This document shows positions 57,282-64,000 of a stretch of DNA of 64,000 nucleotides, piece by piece. The position numbers were made by a program, and so were the translations under genes. Every line of letters begins with the position of its first letter. Position 1 is the stretch's first letter. Below the pieces are notes generated by a model, which did no database searches, was not told the DNA's origin, and saw only the letters and a list, made by a program, of their open reading frames with translations. The stretch is from Enterovibrio sp. JCM 19048 (GTDB lineage Bacteria > Pseudomonadota > Gammaproteobacteria > Enterobacterales > Vibrionaceae), in NCBI GenBank assembly GCA_001310415.1, contig BAXE01000016.1:42013-106012 (forward strand). Direction: 5' to 3'.

Positions 57282-59301
57282 AGCTGTTCTGAATGAACAA
57301 ATTCCTCAGCTCTGCAATCTCATCTCGTAGCCCCGCAGCTGTCTCGAATTCGAGGTTTTGTGCCGCTTCGTACATCTGAGCTTCCAGTTTCTGGATACGG
57401 GCTTCGATCTGCTGTGGCGACTTGGCGATATAGGCAGCATCTTCTTCAGCGACTGCCTTAAGTGATGTAGACACTTTCGGTTTATGCGGCTTACGTTTGC
57501 CACCCAACTCCATTACATCGGCAATTTTCTTGTTCAGTTTTTGCGGCACAATACCATGCTCAGCATTGTGGGCTTCCTGTTTAGCACGGCGGCGTTCAGT
57601 TTCCTCAATCGCACGCTGCATTGATCCGGTAATCCTGTCACCGTAAAGAATAGCTTTACCATTGAGGTTTCGCGCAGCACGGCCAATGGTCTGGATCAGT
57701 GAACGATCTGAACGCAGGAAACCCTCTTTATCTGCATCAAGAATGGCAACCAGCGAGACTTCCGGCATATCCAAGCCTTCCCGCAACAAGTTGATCCCTA
57801 CCAACACGTCAAACTCACCCAACCGCAAGTCACGGATGATCTCCACGCGCTCCACTGTATCAATATCCGAGTGCAGGTAACGGACGCGGACATCGTGTTC
57901 TTCCAAATACTCGGTTAGATCTTCCGCCATGCGTTTTGTCAGTGTCGTCACCAGTACACGCTCGTTGATTGCTGTACGGATACGTATTTCAGACAGCAAA
58001 TCGTCCACCTGGGTCGAAACCGGACGCACTTCCACTTCTGGGTCAAGAAGACCGGTAGGACGCACAACCTGATCGGCAATTTCACCGTCTGATTTTTCAA
58101 GCTCATATTTACCCGGCGTCGCTGACACATATATCGTCTGCGGCGCCAGCGCTTCAAACTCATCAAACTTCAACGGACGGTTATCCAGCGCCGACGGAAG
58201 ACGGAAACCGTACTCCACCAGGGTTTCCTTACGCGAACGGTCGCCTTTATACATGGCACCGATTTGTGGCACTGTCACGTGGGATTCGTCGATGATCAAC
58301 AAGCCATCTGCAGGCAGGTAGTCAAACAGGTCGGTGGTGGCTCGCCGTCATTTCGACCACTGAGGTAGCGTGAATAGTTTTCGATGCCTGAGCAGTAACC
58401 CAGCTCTTGCATCATTTCTAAATCGAACAGCGTGCGCTGGGAAATACGCTGCTCTTCAATCAGTTTGTTGTTGTCCAGCAACACCTGTTTGCGATCAACA
58501 AGCTCAACTTTGATCTGCTCAATTGCATCAAGGATTTTTTCGCGCGGTGTAACATAGTGCGTTTTCGGGTAAATCGTCGCCCTGGGCAGATTGCGCTCTG
58601 AGATTGCGCCTGTCAGCGGGTCAAACACACTGATGTTTTCCACTTCTCCGTCAAAGAGTTCAACTCGAATAGCGTCACGGTCAGATTCTGCCGGGAAAAC
58701 ATCAATCACCTCGCCGCGAACCCGGAACGTACCGCGGGTAAATGCTTGATCATTACGGGTATACTGAAGCTCCGCAAGGCGGCGTAACATGGCGCGCTGG
58801 TCAATCATGTCACCACGCGAAGGTGCAGCATCATTTTCAGGTAAGAGTCCGGATCGCCCAGACCATAGATAGCAGACACCGACGCCACAATCACGACATC
58901 ACGCGTTCCATCAGCGCTTTGGTGGCAGACAATCGCATCTGCTCGACGTGCTCGTTGATGGAGGCATCTTTCTCGATAAAGGTATCGGAAGCCGGCACGT
59001 AAGCTTCTGGCTGGTAGTAGTCGTAGTAAGAAACGAAATACTCCACAGCATTCTCCGGAAAGAACTCCCGCATTTCGCCGTAAAGCTGCGCCGCCAACGT
59101 CTTGTTGGGTGCAAGGATCATGGTAGGCCGTCCCGCTTCTGCGATAACATTCGCCATGGTGTAGGTCTTACCCGACCCCGTTACCCCCAGCAAAGTCTGG
59201 TGTGCCAGACCGGAATCCAGGCCCTCCAGCAACTGGTTAATCGCCGTGGGTTGGTCACCCGACGGTTTGAACGGTGAATGCAGTTTGAAAGTCTTACCCA
59301 T
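57280..59301 (-). CDS. uvrB: UvrABC excinuclease subunit B (three frameshifts)
   Basis: About 674 residues (E. coli 673) after restoring one base each near 58902, 58820 and 58345. Damage-verification helicase of nucleotide excision repair. Walker [17 protein letters not shown] is near residue 38, the beta-hairpin region [14 protein letters not shown] near 92, [15 protein letters not shown] (DEAD-like box) near 335, and the C-terminal UVR domain near 630-670 for UvrC. The ATG at 59301 is chosen over 59319 because it gives [18 protein letters not shown]. Its stop overlaps the qrr1 terminator. Confidence 0.95.
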
Positions 59302-59360
59302 GATGCTTCCGTGGTTCAATCGTTAAAGCACTCATTTTCCGCTCTCACTTCCCTAAGTCA

Positions 59361-59392
59361 ACTGACAAGATACTGACAAGATACTGACAAGA
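59361..59392. repeat. Three tandem 11-bp repeats upstream of the catabolic module
   Basis: actgacaagat occurs at 59361-59371 and 59372-59382, with a third copy at 59383-59392 matching ten bases. The 11-bp period is one helical turn, as in stacked regulator sites or iterons. They lie about 100 bases before the start codon at 59490. Confidence 0.75.
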
Positions 59393-59489
59393 CTCGGAGT
59401 TGTTGACACACCCCCTCCTGACGCAGAAGATCTCCCCCATACTATAAAAGGCAGACAATGGCTGTCAGAACGAAAGACTGAGGAATAGG

Positions 59490-60218
59490 ATGAATAAAGT
59501 GGCAGTAGTAACCGGTGGCGCAGCCGGTATTGGTCTTGCCGTGGTTGAAGGTTTGATGGCAGAGAACTACACAGTGTACAGCCTTGATATCCAACAAGGG
59601 CCAACTGGCGAGTGGATCGGCTGTGATGTCACTTCGGCTGATGCGGTGAATTCGGCTATCACCCAGATCCTAGAGAAAGAAGAGAGAATAGATGCTTTGG
59701 TCTGCAACGCGGGTATTCACTTTAGCTCAACGATTGAAAATACCAGCGAAGCCGATTTTGACCGGGTGATAAATATCAATGTGAAAGGCGCGTACCACGC
59801 CATCCGTGCCTGCCTGCCCACGATGAAAGACGCCAAAAACGGTAGCATTGTATTGCTAGGCTCCGATCAGTGTACAGTCGCTAAAAACAACTCTTTCGCC
59901 TACAACCTCAGCAAACATGCAATTGCTTCCATGGCGAAAACTACTGCGCTGGATTATGCCAAGTACAACATCCGTGCGAACGCTGTCTGCGCCGGAACCA
60001 CTGAAACCCCTCTTTACCACAAAGCAATCGACGCATACTGCGACCGCTCAGGAGCAGACAAAGCAGCCGTGCACGCGGAAGAAGGAAAGCTGCAGCCATT
60101 GGGTCGCATCGCCCAACCTGAAGAAATCGCAAATCTGGTGGTTTTCCTGGCAAGCGACAAAGCCAGTTTTATCACAGGCAGTCTGCACGCTGTCGATGGC
60201 GGCTATACGGCGCAATGA
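59490..60218 (+). CDS. SDR-family sugar dehydrogenase (catabolic module)
   Basis: 242 residues, intact. Classical short-chain dehydrogenase: NAD(P) site VVTGGAAGIGLAVVEGL near residue 6, NAG motif VCNAGIHF near 74, catalytic Ser in IVLLGSDQC near 122 and Tyr-Lys in FAYNLSKHAIAS near 136. Asp near residue 31 (YSLDIQQ) after the second strand suggests NAD. Similar SDRs oxidise L-fucose-like aldoses or 2-keto-3-deoxy sugar acids. Its stop overlaps the start of the next gene (ATGA), so both are cotranslated. A GAGGAATAGG site precedes the start. The exact substrate cannot be read from sequence. Confidence 0.88.
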   Translation: MNKVAVVTGGAAGIGLAVVEGLMAENYTVYSLDIQQGPTGEWIGCDVTSADAVNSAITQILEKEERIDALVCNAGIHFSSTIENTSEADFDRVININVKGAYHAIRACLPTMKDAKNGSIVLLGSDQCTVAKNNSFAYNLSKHAIASMAKTTALDYAKYNIRANAVCAGTTETPLYHKAIDAYCDRSGADKAAVHAEEGKLQPLGRIAQPEEIANLVVFLASDKASFITGSLHAVDGGYTAQ

Positions 60219-61061
60219 TGAAAAAATTATCGATCCCCATCTTCACCTGTTCTCACTTAGCGAAGGTCATTACGGTTGGCTGAAAACAGAGAATCCACCG
60301 TTTTGGCCTGACAAACCGCGTATCCAGCGCGATTTCACAGAGCGCGATGTGGTTCTGACGCCCCCCTTCTCTATGGCTGGGTTTGTGCATGTAGAAGCTG
60401 GGTTTGATAATGACGCGCTGGCGGGAAATTGAATGGCTGGAACGAAGCTGTCACCAGCCGTTTCGCGCCATCGCTTGCGCGGATCTCACACTGCCGGACA
60501 CTGCTTTTGAATCTCAGGTATCTCGCCTATCCGGTTTTAAATCTGTCGTTGGGGTTCGCCATATTCTGGATGAGGATGCGTCGCGACTTTTGAATGATAC
60601 GCAGGTACTGCACAATCTCGCGCACCTTGAAAAGGAAGCTGATTTTCGAAGCCCAGTTTGATGTTAAAGATGATGACGCCGTAACCGCCTTTGTTTCTGC
60701 AGTTACTGCTCTGCCTACGCTGAAGATAGCCTTGAACCACGCGGGTTTCCCGCCGCTGGCGATTACCGGCAGTTGGAAAAGCAATATTGGCCGGCTGGCT
60801 GCGTTGCCCAATCTCTATGTGAAAGCGTCTGGCTGGGAAATGTGTGACCGTGCTTTTCCACCGGGTGAAATTGCCAACGTGATCCAGACCCTGATTGAAG
60901 TGTTTGGTGAAGACAGGGTGATGTTGGCGAGCAACTTTCCGCTAACGCTCTTTCGTACCCCTTACAACGTGCTCTGGCAGGATTATGCCCAGCTAAATCT
61001 AACGCCTCAGACGTTGGACAAACTGGTACATGACAACGCATTTGGTTTCTACCGCTTCTAA
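60215..61061 (+). CDS. Amidohydrolase-2 family lactonase (three frameshifts)
   Basis: About 281 residues after repair near 60226 (one A lost), 60430 (one G gained) and 60640 (one G gained). TIM-barrel hydrolase of the COG3618 type. The N-terminal metal motif DPHLHLF is near residue 6; WPDKPRIQRDF, LNHAGFPP near 180 and VMLASNFPL near 240 follow. The usual GSDWP Asp is Asn, as in many members of this subgroup. Such enzymes hydrolyse sugar-1,4- or 1,5-lactones, the step after an aldose dehydrogenase. This role is inferred from family and the coupled SDR gene. Confidence 0.82.
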
Positions 61062-61093
61062 AAAACAACCCGCACTCTGGCGGGTTGTTTTGC
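61060..61093. terminator. Bidirectional terminator in the catabolic module
   Basis: Stem caacccg/cgggttg with a short loop has A-runs and T-runs on its sides, between the converging lactonase and dehydratase genes. Confidence 0.88.
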
Positions 61094-61108
61094 ATTTGCG
61101 GTAGCAAA

Positions 61109-62282
61109 TTATTTCACGATCAAGTGCGGAGAGCGCATCACCACTTCGTCATTCAATTCAATACCGATACCCGGCGCTTCGGACACTTCAAAGAAACCAT
61201 TCACAGGCTGCGGATCCTGAATACAAAGTTCACGGTTCCACGACTTAATCGCATAGGTGTGATGTTCATGGATAAGGAAGTTAGGAATGGCCGTTTCAAG
61301 GTGCAATGACGCCGCCGTTGCAACAGGCCCACCACAAACATGTGCCTGAATGCGAACATCAAAGATATCAGCGTAATCGCACACCTTTTGGTCTCCGTAA
61401 AACCGCCGCAAAGCCCAATATCCGGCTGCAGCACATCCACGCTTTGATCTTCCAGATAGGGTCTTACACCCCAGCGGTTATAAAGACGCTCACCACCGGC
61501 AATCGGCACATTGACACGGTCAGCCACTTTCTTGTGCAGGGAATGGTTGAGATAGTTCACCGGCTCTTCGTAGTACATGCAGTCAAACTCTTCGGCAATC
61601 TCGCCCAGCTGGATAGCTGTCGTGGCACCCGGCAGGCTGTGGCATTCAAAAATGATATCCACTTCATCACCCACCGCCTCACGAATGGCTCGCATACGGG
61701 CACGGTAGAGTTTCATTTCCGCACGGGAAATGATTTTGGTGCGCTCATAATAGGTATTGCCGTCTTTGTCATACATGATGGGGTCAACTTTTACCGCATC
61801 ATAGCCTTCTGCAATTGCCTTCATTGCAGCTTCTGCATATTGCTCAGGCAGGTGAAGCGCTTTGAACTCTTTATCCCAGTCAAATTGAAGCTGGGAGGCA
61901 TAAGTACGCAACTTGTCATTCACTTTGCCGCCAAGAAGCTGATAAACCGGTAAGCCAAGCGCCTTACCTTTGATATCCCAAAGCGCAGTATCAATCGCGC
62001 TCATGGCGGCATAGACAACCGGTCCGCCACCTAAGCCCCAAAAACTCTCACGCAACATGCGCGACCAAAGCATCTCCGTCTGGAAAGGGTCGTGGCCAAT
62101 TAAAAATGCTTCTGCCATCTCTTTAATCATATTGCCGCCGCGCTGTGGCCGAGGTCATAGGCCAGTCCCGCCTCACCGACGCCGCTGATCCCCTCATCGG
62201 TATGAATGCGCACAAATACCGGATTCCACGGCGGGCGCTCCGGGCAATGAATATCAAAAATTTCTACAGAGGTGACTTTCAT
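61109..62282 (-). CDS. Mandelate-racemase/enolase family sugar-acid dehydratase (two frameshifts)
   Basis: About 391 residues after restoring one base near 62134 and one A near 61394. The capping domain reads MKVTSVEIFDIHCPERPPWN and ESFWGLGGGPVVYAAMSAID. The barrel shows KVDP near residue 180 (general base region) and metal ligands in IIFECHSLPG (near 228), MYYEEPVNY (near 255) and IAGGERLYNRWG (near 280), with IQAHVCGGP near 335 providing the His. This is the acid-sugar dehydratase pattern, dehydrating an aldonate to a 2-keto-3-deoxy acid. A cycloisomerase role is an alternative. It follows the aldolase gene by 28 bases, with GGAG and AAGG upstream. Confidence 0.87.
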
Positions 62283-62310
62283 CCTTGGTCTCCAAAATTA
62301 ACGCTTTCTT

Positions 62311-63077
62311 CTATTCCATAAAACTTGGGTCTAAACGCCATGCCTTACGCAGCAACGAAGGCCACGCTTTCTGGCCACCGGTAGCACCGGAATGCACAAT
62401 ATTTGCCTGAGCAAAGATGTTGTCCTGAATAGACTGCGGCACAGCAACGTTCTCTTTTCCAGCAGACTGAAGCATCAACTGAACCTCACAAGCACGCTGC
62501 AAATCGTAAAACCGCATAAATGCATCGCCCACTGTTGGACCCAGGGTTAATCCACCATGATTGACCAACAGCATATGGTTGGTATTGCCTAAGTCATCCT
62601 GCAGCCGTTTCCGCTCAGCCGCATTCACTGCCAAACCTTCATAGGCATGGTAAGAAAGCGAAGGCAGCGAAAACATAGAATATTGACTGAGCGGCAATAG
62701 CCCTTCTTTTTGTGTCGCCACTGCGATGGTTTCGTTTGTGTGCAGATGGATAACGCAATGGGCATCAGGGCGAACCTCATGGATCGCACTGTGAATTGTG
62801 AAACCCGCTGGGTTGATAGTAAAAGGCGTGTCATCGAGGATATTGCCATCCAAGTCGACTTTTACCAGGTTCGAGCTGTCACTTCATCGAACGCCACACC
62901 AAACGCATTGACTAAATAAGTGTCGGTGTCCGGAATGCGTAAAGACAGGTGGGTATAAATGAGGTCGTCCCACCCCATATTTGCTACAAGGCGATAGCAT
63001 GCCGCCAAATCGACGCGACGCTGCCATTCTGATTCGCTCACTTTTCCTTTAAGGCTAAGCTTGGGTAATGTGTCCAA
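62311..63077 (-). CDS. Class II aldolase/adducin family protein (frameshifted)
   Basis: About 255 residues after restoring one base near 62877. AraD/FucA-type fold. NMGWDDLIYTHLSLRIPDTD lies near residue 33, the zinc-binding pair in CVIHLHTNETIAVAT near 102, and LLVNHGGLTLGPTVGDAFMRFYDL near 160 (shown in parts) with the third His. Family members split phosphorylated or free ketose acids and aldols, or act as decarboxylases or epimerases. In this operon it would cleave the product of the dehydratase. A TTG start at 63077 has AAGGAAG upstream. An upstream ATG is not in frame. Confidence 0.85.
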
Positions 63078-63757
63078 TATCGTCTTCCTTTTCGTTTTGT
63101 ACTGTCCTAGCTTGTCTCATTTACTGAATTCACGCAATTAAACCACAATCACTCAACAAGAGATGTATCGAACACTCCAACATCACAAGAATCAGGTTAT
63201 CACCACTTCGATAGCTGAAGTTTTGAGCAACATTGTCTTTCCTGCCCGCTTTAGCACATTTGTTATGCACTCAAAACAGGGGCAATATCTGTGATTAACA
63301 TAGTTATCCACAGATTTTGTGGGTAACCTCGTTGGACTCAGAACTGGAGAGCGACAACAAAAGTCAATCCATTTTTAGTAATTTCTCAGTGAAATCGACG
63401 AATCACACAGCAAAACCACCAATGAGAGCTACATCACAGTATTTCACTGCCGAAATTTTGTGCGCCAGAGCGTTATGAGACCCAAATCAGCCAAGCCAGC
63501 TCGCGACAAAGGTCACAAAGTAACCAATCTAACCGCTAGCTTGAATTTTGCGTTTCTCCCAGCGAATACCCTCCTGGTAAAGCCACAGAAAGCGCATTCC
63601 TCTTTGCAGACCGCTCTGTGTATTTCTGACGGGCTAAAAACGGAGAGATCCAAATAAAAACTCTCTCCATATATACCTGTTAGTGCAAAAAAGCACCCAA
63701 CCTTGATCGCACAATAAGCAGATGATTTAAAATCACGAATTTGTGGTGTTTCGGGAG
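63078..63757. other. Intergenic region before tRNA-Asn
   Basis: 680 bases with no credible gene. It holds the promoter of the aldolase-dehydratase operon (minus), a pair of DnaA boxes (63304-63326) and the upstream element of the tRNA promoter. A 65-codon frame at 63460 lacks any support. Confidence 0.4.
63304..63326. promoter_or_regulatory. Inverted pair of DnaA boxes
   Basis: TTATCCACA (63304-63312), a perfect DnaA box, faces TGTGGGTAA (63318-63326), the complement of TTACCCACA, with five bases between. The surroundings are AT-rich. No neighbouring gene is typical of oriC. Confidence 0.6.
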
Positions 63758-63786
63758 TTGACAGCCTTGGGGGCGATAGCTAAGAT
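63758..63786 (+). promoter_or_regulatory. Strong promoter of tRNA-Asn
   Basis: A consensus TTGACA (63758-63763) and TAAGAT (63781-63786) are exactly 17 bases apart. The GC-rich discriminator TCGCCCC follows, as at stringently controlled stable-RNA promoters. Confidence 0.85.
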
Positions 63787-63805
63787 TCGCCCCGCTTTCA
63801 GCAAT

Positions 63806-63881
63806 TCCCCCTTAGTTCAGTCGGTAGAACGGCGGACTGTTAATCCGTATGTCGCAAGTTCAAGTCTTGCAGGGGGAGCCA
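63806..63881 (+). tRNA. tRNA-Asn (GUU anticodon)
   Basis: 76 bases. Acceptor arms TCCCCCT and AGGGGGA pair. D-arm TAGTTCAGTCGGTAGAA, anticodon stem GGCGGACTGTTAATCCG with GTT at 63839-63841, T-arm with GTTCAAGTC, and an encoded CCA end at 63879-63881. All invariant positions look normal. Confidence 0.98.
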
Positions 63882-64000
63882 AATTTCAGATGATTGGTCA
63901 GTGACGAGTCATCGGTTTGAGAATGTCGCTACGCGATATGTCGCAAGCCTGGGCGGCCCCGTTAAGCCTTACAGGGCAAGCCACTTTGGATACATCGCCA
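63882..64000. other. Region after tRNA-Asn
   Basis: 119 bases to the window end. No second tRNA folds, although an 11-base string (tatgtcgcaag) is shared with the tRNA. No terminator is visible inside the window. Confidence 0.3.

Noticed and set aside
59361..59392. Tandem repeats as a CRISPR array
   Set aside because: The units are 11 bases with no spacers, and no cas gene is in the window.
63304..63326. The DnaA boxes as oriC
   Set aside because: Only two boxes, no 13-mer-like unwinding array and none of the usual origin neighbours (mnmG, dnaA, parAB).
63882..64000. A second tRNA-Asn or an integration site duplicate after the tRNA
   Set aside because: Only 11 bases match the tRNA, and they are not its 3' end; no cloverleaf forms and no integrase is nearby.

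Overview
The window is chromosomal DNA from a marine member of the Vibrionaceae. The strongest pointer is a quorum-sensing locus of Vibrio type: luxU and luxO, with a Qrr-type small RNA behind a sigma-54 promoter between luxO and uvrB. An Lrp almost identical to the enterobacterial protein, the gene order ftsK-lolA-rarA-serS, and a large secreted GH18 chitinase agree with this. A Grimontia/Enterovibrio/Photobacterium-like genus is possible, but I cannot fix the genus by eye.

Layout. 1-6.7 kb: partial dienelactone hydrolase, cobO, a YdjM-type membrane protein, a CBS-domain protein, asmA, dcd and udk. 6.9-10.3 kb: divergent mrp/apbC and metG. 10.3-12.9 kb: an unrecognised helical protein behind a sigma-54-type promoter, facing a PAS chemoreceptor. 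13.2-22.6 kb: serS, rarA, lolA, ftsK and lrp on the minus strand, then ald and trxB on the plus strand. 22.7-31.8 kb: cydDC, then an N-degron and proteolysis cluster (aat, bpt, infA, clpA, clpS) and cspD. 32.3-40.5 kb: a secreted di-haem peroxidase, icd, rluE, mnmA-hflD-purB and roxA. 40.5-46.1 kb: oppABCDF. 46.7-50.2 kb: small genes and the chitinase. 50.3-53.1 kb: moaABCDE with a candidate molybdenum-cofactor leader RNA. 53.6-59.3 kb: LON-domain protein, yvcK, luxU, luxO, qrr1 and uvrB. 59.4-63.1 kb: a convergent four-gene sugar-acid catabolic module that looks accessory. 63.8 kb: tRNA-Asn(GUU) behind a strong promoter.

How the genes work together. Most of the window is core housekeeping. 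Three blocks are coherent systems. Aat and Bpt add destabilising N-terminal residues, and ClpS and ClpA deliver the tagged proteins to ClpP. LuxU passes phosphate to LuxO, which with sigma-54 drives Qrr1. The last block has the enzyme types for oxidation, lactone hydrolysis, dehydration and aldol cleavage of a sugar without phosphorylation.

Data quality. About fifty single- or double-base indels, mostly a lost C or G in a short homopolymer, break roughly half of the protein genes, including essential ones (metG, serS, ftsK). Restoring them gives whole-codon gene lengths that match the known families where I could compare. I therefore read them as sequencing or assembly errors. I annotate each such gene as one CDS spanning its fragments and name the break points, which are approximate to a few bases.
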